Of a DNA stretch of 64,000 nucleotides, positions 48,053-56,852 are shown piece by piece. A program made the translations under genes and the position numbers. Origin of the DNA: Gammaproteobacteria bacterium (GTDB lineage: Bacteria > Pseudomonadota > Gammaproteobacteria > SZUA-229); contig JAOUNI010000006.1 of the NCBI GenBank assembly GCA_029881035.1, forward strand, positions 1 to 64,000, written 5' to 3'. A model generated the notes under the pieces. It was not told the DNA's origin. It worked only from the letters and a program-made list of their open reading frames with translations, and made no database searches. How positions within the stretch are numbered: position 1 is the first letter of the stretch; every line of letters begins with the position of its first letter.

Positions 48053-49105
48053 TTAGTCCGGATCAGTTTTTTCGGCACTAATTGACAACGGTTTGACCGG
48101 CTTGAACATTTTCATACTTCTAAACTGATCGTGATGCATTTCGGTAATCTGCCGATGCACCGCTTCTTTCCAGTGAATTTCTGGAATATAACCCAGCATT
48201 TCTTTTGCAAGTTCATTATCAGTGCAGGTTTCTTCCAGCAGATGAACGATGCTGCGGGTAATTAAAGGCTCCCACGGAAAGATAATATCTAGTTTTTCCA
48301 TCAGCCAGGCAAAACTGTAGGCAGCGAAAAAGGGCACGCTATAGTGCGGTGCTGGGTAGTCAAAATGTTCGCTAATATAATTAACCACCTCACGCATATT
48401 AGGCACCTCGGGGCCGACAATATTAAAAGCGGCATAAGGCGGAAGTTGTGGTGCTAGCGCGGCACGCACTACGGCCTGGCCCATATCGCGGCCATCGATG
48501 ATAGGTAATCCGGTTTTACCGCCAGCCACCCAGGGTACTAGATGGGTTTTTAGCCGGGGTAGCAGCATAGGTAGAACGCCCAAAGAGTAGCGTTTTCCGG
48601 CAAAAATTCCCAGGCGTAGATTAACCATCGACATCATCCGATGAGCATTTTCCTGCATGTAATTTTCTATGGTGATGACATTATTTAAATGCGGCCAGAA
48701 ACGTCTGGGTATACCCGGTGCATGGGCATTAGCTGAGGCTTTCGGTGAAGCGGCACTGGTCGTGCTGATATTGATGAAGCGTTTAACCCGCCACTCTAGT
48801 GCCTTATCGATGAGCTTGAGCGAAGGATCGAGATAAAGTTGTTTCGACTCTTTCTTTTTGCCCCAGAGCGAAGTCCAGGCTGCACAGTGGCAAACAATAT
48901 CAGCCCCGGCAAGCACTCGGTCCATATAAGCAGGGTCACGCAAATCACCTTCGCGCACTTCACCCTTAAATTCAGTAATAAGCTTTCGACGATCACGGCA
49001 GGCTGCGATAATATGCAGTTCTTTATGGCCTATCTGGTTGAGCTCTTCTAACACATGGCTGCCAGCAAAACCGGTAGCGCCGGTGATAACAATAGAATGA
49101 GACAT
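48053..49105 (-). CDS. NAD-dependent epimerase/dehydratase family protein
   Basis: A 350-residue extended short-chain dehydrogenase-like protein with the NAD(P) motif VITGATGFAGSHVLEEL and the later GADIVCHCAAWTSLWG. The usual catalytic YxxxK is not obvious: the segment after the ISTTSAA serines reads HAPGIPRRFW. The substrate may be a sterol-like or sugar compound; 3-beta-hydroxysteroid dehydrogenase-like proteins are similar. Start ATG 49105 (MSHSIVITG) is preceded by AGGAA. Divergent from the next gene. Confidence 0.8.
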   Translation of the reverse strand: MSHSIVITGATGFAGSHVLEELNQIGHKELHIIAACRDRRKLITEFKGEVREGDLRDPAYMDRVLAGADIVCHCAAWTSLWGKKKESKQLYLDPSLKLIDKALEWRVKRFINISTTSAASPKASANAHAPGIPRRFWPHLNNVITIENYMQENAHRMMSMVNLRLGIFAGKRYSLGVLPMLLPRLKTHLVPWVAGGKTGLPIIDGRDMGQAVVRAALAPQLPPYAAFNIVGPEVPNMREVVNYISEHFDYPAPHYSVPFFAAYSFAWLMEKLDIIFPWEPLITRSIVHLLEETCTDNELAKEMLGYIPEIHWKEAVHRQITEMHHDQFRSMKMFKPVKPLSISAEKTDPD

Positions 49106-49205
49106 GAAGGTGGTTCCTGAATTAGACGGCTGTCTTAATATTGCATAGATTTTTGAGTGGTACAAGCATTTGTCTATCAAACTATAAATTTAGGTATTAG
49201 AAGCA

Positions 49206-49898
49206 ATGAAGATTTTAATCACTGGCGCGAGCCGCGGAATCGGCCTTGAAATGGTGCGTTACGGCATGGATCACGGCTGGCACGTATTGGCCTGTTGTCG
49301 TCATCCGTTTCAGGCGGAGAAACTGCTTTCCATGGCGCAGCTAGCCAATGGCCGGGTCAGTGTTCATCTGGCCGATATGTCCGAACTGGCCACCTTGCAG
49401 GCACTGGCTTACGAACTGCGTCACGAAGCCATTGATATGTTGATTAATAACGCCGGTGTCTACGGCTCTGATAAAAATAGCTTTGGCCAGGTGGATGCGC
49501 ATGACTGGCTGGAGACTTTTAAAGTGAACAGCATCGCACCGCTGAAAATGTCCGAGCTGTTTGTCGAGCAGTTGTCCATGGGCAGATCAAAAATCATTGC
49601 ATGCCTGAGCAGTAAAATGGCCAGCATGGAAGATAACACCTCAGGCGGCAGTTATATTTATCGCTCCAGCAAGGCGGCCCTGAATGCCGTGGTCAAAAGC
49701 ATGTCCATTGATCTGGCGGATAAAAACATCAAGTGCGTCGCGCTGCATCCAGGCTGGGTGAAAACCGATATGGGGGGAGTCAATGCTGAAATTAGTACCA
49801 AAGAAAGCGTGGCAAAAATGTTTGCCTCATTACTGGCATTGAAGGCAGAAGACAGCGGCCGTTTTATTGATATTGATGGCAGTGACATTCCATGGTGA
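49206..49898 (+). CDS. Short-chain dehydrogenase/reductase
   Basis: 230 residues, classical SDR. It has the cofactor motif GASRGIG, NNAGVYG, the active-site Ser region (LSSKMAS) and YIYRSSKAALN providing the catalytic Tyr and Lys. C-terminal part GWVKTDMGG is typical of the family. Substrate unknown. It lies 42 bases before the inositol monophosphatase-like gene on the same strand. Confidence 0.9.
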   Translation: MKILITGASRGIGLEMVRYGMDHGWHVLACCRHPFQAEKLLSMAQLANGRVSVHLADMSELATLQALAYELRHEAIDMLINNAGVYGSDKNSFGQVDAHDWLETFKVNSIAPLKMSELFVEQLSMGRSKIIACLSSKMASMEDNTSGGSYIYRSSKAALNAVVKSMSIDLADKNIKCVALHPGWVKTDMGGVNAEISTKESVAKMFASLLALKAEDSGRFIDIDGSDIPW

Positions 49899-49940
49899 AT
49901 TGCACTCAACTTGATTTGGATGATAAAAAAGAGAAAATAA

Positions 49941-50750
49941 ATGTCATTTGATTTCACAAAAAACGATCTTGAACATTTGCAGAATATTGTTAAGCAGGCA
50001 GCGATAGAAGAATTGTTACCGGGTTTTGGTAAGCGCGAATTTACCTATAAAGATGATGACAGTATTATCACCAGTGCTGATCTGGCCATGCAAAAGAGAA
50101 TGGATGCAGAGCTCAAGCAGGCCTGGCCACAATTTTTATTATTGGGTGAAGAGATGGCGGACGAAGAACAGCAGGCTATCATCGACAGTGGTGATACTTA
50201 CTGGTGTCTTGATCCGTTGGATGGTACTAATAATTACGCAGCGGGATTGCCAATGTTTGCCGTTTCCATTGCGCTGATACAGAATGGAGAATCAGTGCTG
50301 GGTTTAATTTACGATCCGACACGTGATGAGATGTTCAGTGCTATAAAAGGCGCTGGAGCCTTTCTCAATGGCGAAAAATTAAAGGTAATGACTAGCACAA
50401 ATCATGCGCAGCGCATTGTTGCCGAAATAGAAATGAAACGGTTGCCTAAAGAATTAGCGGTACGATTGATAATGGAACAACCTCATGGTTCACAACGTAA
50501 CTCAGGCTCCTCAGCCATAGATTGGTGCTGGCTATCAGCCGGTCGTTATGACCTGTATTTACATGGTGGTCAGAAGCTCTGGGATTACGCTGCTGGTCAT
50601 CTTATTTTTTCCGAAGTTGGAGGGAAATCCGTTTCGCTGGACGGTCAGCCTGTATTCAGAGGCCGACTTGAAACACGTTCGGTATTCGCCGCTCAAGACG
50701 CAGCTTTATTCGATGACTGGTATAAGTGGATTGGTGTGCCTTATAGTTAA
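49941..50750 (+). CDS. Inositol monophosphatase family protein
   Basis: 269 residues with the metal-binding motifs LGEEMAD (Glu), LDPLDGTNNYAAG and the later LWDYAAGHLIFSEVGGK, all typical of Mg2+-dependent inositol monophosphatase/CysQ-type enzymes. The substrate could be inositol phosphate, a sugar phosphate or PAP. The stop overlaps the stop of the convergent DUF3570 gene, so the two transcripts overlap and no terminator is visible. Confidence 0.9.
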   Translation: MSFDFTKNDLEHLQNIVKQAAIEELLPGFGKREFTYKDDDSIITSADLAMQKRMDAELKQAWPQFLLLGEEMADEEQQAIIDSGDTYWCLDPLDGTNNYAAGLPMFAVSIALIQNGESVLGLIYDPTRDEMFSAIKGAGAFLNGEKLKVMTSTNHAQRIVAEIEMKRLPKELAVRLIMEQPHGSQRNSGSSAIDWCWLSAGRYDLYLHGGQKLWDYAAGHLIFSEVGGKSVSLDGQPVFRGRLETRSVFAAQDAALFDDWYKWIGVPYS

Positions 50751-51892
50751 AACCAAAGTGATAAATAGAAACGAATAACGTTGGCGGAAAACTTGTATGC
50801 TGGTTCTGTGCCTGGTGTTATGCCAGTTACAGTTGTGTCTAGAAAGTCATCATAGTTGTATGAAAATCGATCTAGATAAAAATTGAGAGTGCCTTTTTCA
50901 AAAAAAGATAATTTTTCTTTTTTGATAGAGTAGGTGGCACCAGCGCTAATAGCGTTACTGGAGAATGTGCTGAGTTCCTTATCACTGGCAAGGTAGTTTT
51001 GTGCATCAACAAACGGAAATAGACTGGAGAAGAATGAAGCCCTTGTTTGCGAATAGAACCTAAGGCTTACATCGAAAATCCAGTTATTCTGATATGGGTG
51101 AACATAACCAATATCAAAAGTGTCAGCTTCAATATCCCATGTGTCTGTGAAATACCGGTAGCCACCATAAACTGCAGCACGATATGGGAGATAGTATCGA
51201 AAATTAATTGATGTTGCATTGCTGGTGCGTGTTTTGGGGTATTTTTCATCCTGGAAGATGGTTGCATTTGGGTCGGACGGACTTATATATCTGACCTGTC
51301 GATAAGGGTTGTTTAAAAAACCCTCATCAGTAATTACTTCATAAGTTAATCCCATCAGAAAATTTTTAGTAAAAACTTGTGAAAGTGATAGTCGATAGTC
51401 TTTGGTGTCCGCGTTTTGGCTGAAAATGTTATCAGTGCTTTTACTGATGTGATTATTACCCGCTGAGTAACCAAGTGATATTGTCGATAGACCTCCAAAT
51501 GTTTCCTGGCTAATATTGAAGCTATGAGTGACTGCCTCAAAATCATTTTCAGTGCTGTTAGTATATGAATAACTCATGATTGATTTGTCGTAAAGATAAT
51601 CAATGCTTATGGATTTTTGTGTGCGCTTCTCATTATAGGAACTCGCCTGAGTGATAGCATCTATGGATGCACTGGAGATGCTATCAATGTAATAATTGGC
51701 GGAGATAGATGTGGTGTTGCCAATGCTTTTTCTGACTAATACAGATGGACCATCAATGGTTATACCACCGCCATCGTAGTTATGGTAGAGGACATCTATG
51801 CGGTCTTCAGCCAGTACAGCAGCATGGCTCTGATTGTTAATAATCACGTATAGTGCAACTAATGCTATAGTTGATTTTTTAATTACAGCCAC
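50747..51892 (-). CDS. DUF3570 outer-membrane beta-barrel protein
   Basis: About 381 residues: signal peptide (VIKKSTIALVALYVI... ending near SHA), then EDRIDVLYHNYDGGG and IDGPSVLVRKS, the strongly conserved DUF3570 start, and further family blocks such as FLNNPYRQVRY and YRYFTDTW. The C-terminus FYLSLWF is a barrel-insertion signature. Probable outer-membrane protein. The start is GTG 51892 (or GTG 51898), inside the last codons of the DUF4266 gene, with AGG eight bases upstream: strong translational coupling. The family is repeatedly found next to DUF4266, TlpA-like and ApbE genes, to my knowledge without assigned function. Confidence 0.88.
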   Translation of the reverse strand: MAVIKKSTIALVALYVIINNQSHAAVLAEDRIDVLYHNYDGGGITIDGPSVLVRKSIGNTTSISANYYIDSISSASIDAITQASSYNEKRTQKSISIDYLYDKSIMSYSYTNSTENDFEAVTHSFNISQETFGGLSTISLGYSAGNNHISKSTDNIFSQNADTKDYRLSLSQVFTKNFLMGLTYEVITDEGFLNNPYRQVRYISPSDPNATIFQDEKYPKTRTSNATSINFRYYLPYRAAVYGGYRYFTDTWDIEADTFDIGYVHPYQNNWIFDVSLRFYSQTRASFFSSLFPFVDAQNYLASDKELSTFSSNAISAGATYSIKKEKLSFFEKGTLNFYLDRFSYNYDDFLDTTVTGITPGTEPAYKFSANVIRFYLSLWF

Positions 51893-52097
51893 AGCCACCG
51901 CCTGAAGAAATACCAGCACCACGAGCACCCTCACGCGTATCATGAACATGTTCAATATAAGCGGATGATACTGGATCACGGTCGAATGACATGATTGGGT
52001 CGGCAAGATGGGCGCGTTCATAGGGTTTAACCCATGGCTCGGCCGAACATCCAGAATTTACGATTATAAAAAAAAATAGAAATAAACTCCGTTTCAT
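51879..52097 (-). CDS. DUF4266 lipoprotein with C-terminal Gly-Cys tail
   Basis: A 72-residue lipoprotein from ATG 52097. The signal ends NSGC, so the mature protein is a lipid-anchored peptide of about 55 residues: EPWVKPYERAHLADPIM, then a polar stretch ending GGGCGCN at the very C-terminus. The Gly-rich tail with Cys-X-Cys is the hallmark of DUF4266 and suggests a metal site, redox pair or modification site. It starts two bases after the tlpA-like stop and overlaps the DUF3570 start by 14 bases, so the three are one translational unit. Confidence 0.85.
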   Translation of the reverse strand: MKRSLFLFFFIIVNSGCSAEPWVKPYERAHLADPIMSFDRDPVSSAYIEHVHDTREGARGAGISSGGGCGCN

Positions 52098-52099
52098 GA

Positions 52100-52612
52100 T
52101 TATTCTCGAATTAACTCCTTCACCCATTTTTTATATTTTTCGATATCATCTGGTTTGTAGGCTCGATGTATATATCGTATATGACCGCTGCGAGAAACTA
52201 ATACGCTAGTTGGCATTGCAGTGACTTCGTATAACTGACTGACTTTGTTTTCTGAATCGAACAAAATAGGGAAATTTATTTTATCGTCTTTTATGATTTT
52301 TAAAGCCTCAGTAGGATTTTCTTCTACGTTGACACCCATGATGGTAAAACCAAGATCTTTATATTTGGCATAGAGCTTATTAAGTTCGGGCATTTCCTGG
52401 CGGCATGGGCCGCACCATGATGCCCAAAAATTGATTAACACCACCTGGCCTCGTAACTCACTAAGTTTAATGTTTTTTGTATTATTACTTTTCAAGGTGA
52501 AATTAGGTGCTTCGACAGAAGTTTCATTGGCCGATGAATTGGCACTGACTAAAGTAAATAAAATGAAAAGTATGGCGCTCAGGGAGTGGAAAGTTATTTT
52601 ATTAATATACAT
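52100..52612 (-). CDS. TlpA-family thioredoxin-like protein
   Basis: 170 residues: an N-terminal signal or anchor (hydrophobic ILFILFTLV), then a TlpA/ResA-type thioredoxin fold with WCGPC in NFWASWCGPCRQEMP and cis-Pro in TAMPTSVLV. It should act in the periplasm as a thiol reductase. In this operon its likely clients are haem-binding cysteines of the cytochromes or the Cys-X-Cys tail of the adjacent DUF4266 lipoprotein (inference). Confidence 0.9.
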   Translation of the reverse strand: MYINKITFHSLSAILFILFTLVSANSSANETSVEAPNFTLKSNNTKNIKLSELRGQVVLINFWASWCGPCRQEMPELNKLYAKYKDLGFTIMGVNVEENPTEALKIIKDDKINFPILFDSENKVSQLYEVTAMPTSVLVSRSGHIRYIHRAYKPDDIEKYKKWVKELIRE

Positions 52613-52628
52613 TGTTCATAGCCTCTCA

Positions 52629-53285
52629 TTAAAAATAGTATCCGACGCCTACAGTAAACTTAAGATTGTGGGTTGATTTTTCCTTGAATATATCAACATT
52701 AAAGATATTATCTCGGAAGTCGGTATAAACTGCAAAATAGTTGCTTACTAAAACTCTATAACCAGCACCTACGCTGAGTGTGAAATGATCACTGCCCGCA
52801 AATGAAGTATTACCTAAGCCTGCGGTGATATATAAAGAAGTGTTGTAGGTCAGATTATCAGTAACGAATGCCTCACCAGGTAAAGCGTTATAGCCTAGCG
52901 ATATAAGATACGTGGTCATCTCTCGCTCATTATTTGAAAGTAGCGGTGCGCCACCAAGAACTACTTCAAAGCTGGTTTCATCTCCAGTTGCCTGAAACCA
53001 TCCTACACCAACAAAAAAATCATCAGAGATGTGATAATTTATATTTAGTTCAAGCGCTGGATTGCTGCCAAAATCCTCAATACTAATAATGCCTATATTG
53101 GAAATTATTTCGAAATCTGCCGTTTTTATATTTGACTCATCAAATTTGGTGCGTTTTATTTCTGGTTGTATTATGGGGTATAGCTCTTTTACCTCCTCAA
53201 TTTCAATGCCACAGGAAAAGGTGGGTAAAAAAAATAATGTGCTGATAATTATATTCAGAAGAAGATGGCGAAACCTGCTTTCCAT
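52629..53285 (-). CDS. Small outer-membrane beta-barrel protein
   Basis: 218 residues. Signal peptide near the N-terminus (LLLNIIISTLFFLPTFS), a short linker, then alternating beta strands (ISDDFFVGVGWFQATG, FTLSVGAGYRVLVSNYFAVYTDFRD) ending FTVGVGYYF. It resembles the outer-membrane beta-barrel family described first from myxobacteria and similar groups. Overlaps the upstream SH3-barrel gene by 31 bases, so it is in the same operon. Confidence 0.75.
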   Translation of the reverse strand: MESRFRHLLLNIIISTLFFLPTFSCGIEIEEVKELYPIIQPEIKRTKFDESNIKTADFEIISNIGIISIEDFGSNPALELNINYHISDDFFVGVGWFQATGDETSFEVVLGGAPLLSNNEREMTTYLISLGYNALPGEAFVTDNLTYNTSLYITAGLGNTSFAGSDHFTLSVGAGYRVLVSNYFAVYTDFRDNIFNVDIFKEKSTHNLKFTVGVGYYF

Positions 53286-54010
53286 TCTTTTAAGTCCTCG
53301 TTGCTATCATAGTCTTTATTGGCAGAAAAAATAACGAAATCGCTATATTCAATTTTAAGTATTATCCGTTTTGATAAGTAAGTCTGTACCCCAAGCCCAA
53401 AATTACCGAACTGATTGCGATTATCTTTTGGTAGCACTAGTGTTGTTTTAGGCGTTGTCTCAATAAAGCCTGTGCCGAGCATAACATAAGGGGAAAATGC
53501 CAGTGTTGGAAATGGCTGCATAATGATTGCTAGTTTATACAAGCTACTACTTGATGTGTTGCCTATTATTTCAGTGTCGCTTAATTCAACAGCAAGGCTT
53601 TTATTGAACAGGTAGGCCGCATATATTGTTAGTGCGTCAGCGCTGCCAAACCTACCTCCTAATAAACCTGCTTCCCAGCGTCTGTCTACGTAATCTTCGT
53701 GACTAAACGTCTGTAATTCAATTTGTTTATGATTGTCGGGTGATAAAGTTTTTGTCATTTGTTCGAGCTTTACCCAGCCTTCGATGCCTTCTTTATTTTT
53801 TATTTTGAACCATGAAGTATGTCGAAAAATAATTTCAATGGTCTCTCCCCGTTCGATAATGTGAAATACTGGATAGCTGTTGCCGTGACCTGTATAAACA
53901 TCAACGTAGGGGTCAGCAACGATGACTTCCTGAAATTGCTCGTTGCTATATACGTTGTTGGAACCGCCTGATAGTAATAACAAGATTATAATTATTTTTT
54001 TTATTAACAT
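53255..54010 (-). CDS. SH3-domain protein with outer-membrane barrel
   Basis: 251 residues: signal peptide, a bacterial SH3-like domain at about residues 28-88 (VDVYTGHGNSYPVFHIIERGETIEII and GWVKLEQM) and a small beta-barrel ending WKAGFAIFF. The SH3 part may bind peptidoglycan or a partner protein, tying the barrel to the cell wall. It is followed by a barrel of similar type, so the two may form a pair in the outer membrane. Confidence 0.78.
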   Translation of the reverse strand: MLIKKIIIILLLLSGGSNNVYSNEQFQEVIVADPYVDVYTGHGNSYPVFHIIERGETIEIIFRHTSWFKIKNKEGIEGWVKLEQMTKTLSPDNHKQIELQTFSHEDYVDRRWEAGLLGGRFGSADALTIYAAYLFNKSLAVELSDTEIIGNTSSSSLYKLAIIMQPFPTLAFSPYVMLGTGFIETTPKTTLVLPKDNRNQFGNFGLGVQTYLSKRIILKIEYSDFVIFSANKDYDSNEDLKEWKAGFAIFF

Positions 54011-54068
54011 TAGGCTTAAATGTGGTTACTAACGTGAGTTTATATGGTCTCTATGTAGCATAGAGTTT

Positions 54069-56798
54069 TTAGTTCATTGGCGCAGTTGGATCAAATGGAT
54101 TGTTAAAATATTGTGCACCTAGATCAAGCCATTCTGATATCAGGCGTAATTCTGCTGGCGTCATGAAACTGGAATGATCAACACCAGGTATAGCAGGTAA
54201 CACGCGGCTAGCATTGAGTTCAGTTTCGGTTAGTTTTTCCATGAAGTAACTGACACGTGCGCCATTGGATGACATCGACGCTGGTACTGCCGCGTTGGGA
54301 TCAGGGATATCTTCTGTGACCGGATTACCGTTAATGTCCAGTACCGGGTCGCCATTGCTATCGAGCACGGGGACTGTAATTAATATATCAACCAGATTAC
54401 CCATGGCGTCAAGCATCTGGCCGGCATCGTCAAATAATAACTCCCGATAGGATTCAATATGATCGACTTCTTCGTCAGAGACGTCGCTCGATAAATTAAG
54501 TTGGCCATCAATAACGCTGTTACTGTGACAGTTTGTACAGGTATTTACTCCACGATCAACACTCCAGAGCGGGTTGATGTGTTCAACATAATTGATGACT
54601 GATCGGCACGTACTGCTCCAGTCAGTGTTACAGGTTAAAGAAGCTGGACTGGCAGTGCTGAGGCCATCAATACCTGTATAGGGATAGCTAAATGAAGCAT
54701 CTGTTTTGATTGCAGGATCACTCCATACATCTTCAAAAATAACATCAACACTAGGAGTTAAAGCAGATGGAACCAGACGGGTTCTGGCTTCTGCCATGGT
54801 TTCACCGATATCAGCAAAGTAGGAGCCAGCGGTGCCTGGAATCTGAGTGTTGGGAAATAAATATCCATCGTTTGGTGCGCCACTATTAATGGATGGATTG
54901 ATGGCGTCATTGCGACCGTGTGGCAGTGGTAGCGTCGTTGTCTGGTGTGTATGACAGCCGTTACAATATAAGGTGTTACCGGGTTTAACCTGTAGCCAAT
55001 TTTCATGGCGTGGTCCTATTCGGCGTGCAAATTTATCTAGAACTTCGATGCTAAATGCGATATCGGCAGGTATTTTTATTCGTACCGAGCCATCAGGTTC
55101 GATGGGGGCGTAGCCTATGATTTCGCGCATGCCCTGATTCGTATTACGACCAAATGCAGTGTTAGCCAGATCGGGAGGATTTAGCAGCCGATCATCATCA
55201 CGTAGTGGTTGTCCTGCGGCCTTGATAATACGTAGAAAGCGTGCAGGACGGTCATCACTGCCAGTTAATCCCGGGTCGCCCAGTTGTTGCACTGAGGTAA
55301 TACCATTAATCGTGGTGCAATCACTAAAAAAACATCCGTTAAAACTATTATCACCAAAATCATATACAGATCGAATATCTAATAATCCGACGTTCTCTGT
55401 TACTAGTGTTGCATCAAGTTCGCCAGAAGTTTTATCGAAAATAACTGTTGGTAATGCACGTGACTGCATAATAACAGCATCTGTAGTAATCATGCCAGCT
55501 TCGGCTAACACGACAGGTTTTTCAGTATTGTTTGAACGGTCATAAATCCAGATGCCATAACTGGGAGGTAGTTCAACGGCAGTGGCATCAGTTAGCCATG
55601 GGTCGATGCAAGGGTGCATCACGGTGGTATCAACTGTCGGTGATACCACCGTGACTTCAAGCTGACAAATGCCTTTGCTAACTAATAATCGGTTAGTACC
55701 ATCATATAGCGGGTAGGCGGAGTGGTAGCGGCCTTCTGGTGAAATGGTATTGTTATTGATGATATTGGTAATGGTGGCATTGGTTTGTGCGGAACCGTTT
55801 AAGAAGCCCTGGTTAGCAATAGTCGGCTGATTAATATCAATAAAATTTTCGGCATCAATGATAACGATGTTACCGCCACCAAATGTATTTGTAAAAGGTT
55901 GACTCATGGCCAGAATGCTACCATCAGCTAACTGATACGGTTGTATAAGTTGAACAGTATTGTTATCGGCATCAAGATGGCTTTCAGTATGCGCCCCGTA
56001 ATAAACCTGCAGGTTAGATCCATCAGGTGAAACTGTGTATAAATGTATAGCGTTATTATTGCCACTGTTGTCCCAGCGACTAAACAGTATTCGACCATCA
56101 CTCAATACGCCAGGGTCAAGATCATGACTTTGATTGAAGGTGATCTGGTGAATGTTATTGCCATCATTGTTCATGACATGCAGCACCAGTGCCTTAGTTT
56201 GTCTATTTTCATCAGTGGTTGAGAACTGAGGTTTGCTGAGGCCAGTCACACCCTCATCAAGAAGAATTGCTTTTGATTGTGTTTGCCTGTCCGATGAAAA
56301 AACAATACGGCCATCGGGCAAGTAGCTGGCAGAGATGTCATTGCCTTCTTCAGCAACAATATTGGATGCTATGATACGTCTTAATTGATGCGTAACAATG
56401 TTGTATTCATAAATGTTCCAGGTAAAGAAAATGTTGTCATTCAGGTCAGGGTCGTCGAGGCGAAGCGAGAACAGAATTTTTTCACCATCATAAGAAACAG
56501 AAATGTCTTTGACATCACCCAGGCCCTTAGTGATAGTCGCGGTGATGTTTCTCTGTGCCGCACTCACCGAAGCACGATCTTTAATATAAACGTCACCGCC
56601 AGGGGTAAATAATAACGGCTCACGGATATCGGGTTGTATTGGCTCACCATTATTGTCTGTAGGAATAACACGTTTAACATAGGCAATGGGGGAATCGGTG
56701 ATCCCTGGATCCGCACCTTCACCTGATGCGGAGCACCCCTGCAATATAAGCATCAGGGTAATCAAAAATGTGGCAGAGGCCTTTTTCATAAGGTTCAT
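54069..56798 (-). CDS. Large beta-propeller lipoprotein with two haem motifs (hydrazine synthase alpha-like)
   Basis: 909 residues. Lipoprotein signal (LILQGC), then propeller-type repeats with PDGRIVFSSDRQ, LSDGRILFSRWD and VSPDGSNLQ (TolB/PD40-like) to about residue 450. A middle region follows (GYAPIEPDGSVRIKIPADIAF), then haem motifs CNGCH near 611-615 and CTNCH near 754-758. The C-terminus MTPAELRLISEWLDLGAQYF is typical of cytochrome-like ends. The order of propeller, middle domain and cytochrome-type domain resembles the hydrazine-synthase alpha-subunit family (HzsA-related), but no other anammox gene is present, so the reaction is surely different. Start is ATG 56798 or 56789. Confidence 0.78.
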   Translation of the reverse strand: MNLMKKASATFLITLMLILQGCSASGEGADPGITDSPIAYVKRVIPTDNNGEPIQPDIREPLLFTPGGDVYIKDRASVSAAQRNITATITKGLGDVKDISVSYDGEKILFSLRLDDPDLNDNIFFTWNIYEYNIVTHQLRRIIASNIVAEEGNDISASYLPDGRIVFSSDRQTQSKAILLDEGVTGLSKPQFSTTDENRQTKALVLHVMNNDGNNIHQITFNQSHDLDPGVLSDGRILFSRWDNSGNNNAIHLYTVSPDGSNLQVYYGAHTESHLDADNNTVQLIQPYQLADGSILAMSQPFTNTFGGGNIVIIDAENFIDINQPTIANQGFLNGSAQTNATITNIINNNTISPEGRYHSAYPLYDGTNRLLVSKGICQLEVTVVSPTVDTTVMHPCIDPWLTDATAVELPPSYGIWIYDRSNNTEKPVVLAEAGMITTDAVIMQSRALPTVIFDKTSGELDATLVTENVGLLDIRSVYDFGDNSFNGCFFSDCTTINGITSVQQLGDPGLTGSDDRPARFLRIIKAAGQPLRDDDRLLNPPDLANTAFGRNTNQGMREIIGYAPIEPDGSVRIKIPADIAFSIEVLDKFARRIGPRHENWLQVKPGNTLYCNGCHTHQTTTLPLPHGRNDAINPSINSGAPNDGYLFPNTQIPGTAGSYFADIGETMAEARTRLVPSALTPSVDVIFEDVWSDPAIKTDASFSYPYTGIDGLSTASPASLTCNTDWSSTCRSVINYVEHINPLWSVDRGVNTCTNCHSNSVIDGQLNLSSDVSDEEVDHIESYRELLFDDAGQMLDAMGNLVDILITVPVLDSNGDPVLDINGNPVTEDIPDPNAAVPASMSSNGARVSYFMEKLTETELNASRVLPAIPGVDHSSFMTPAELRLISEWLDLGAQYFNNPFDPTAPMN

Positions 56799-56852
56799 AG
56801 TTGTTTAAAAAATTGTAAGGGCGCTCTGTTTTTTATGCATGGCTAAATATGT

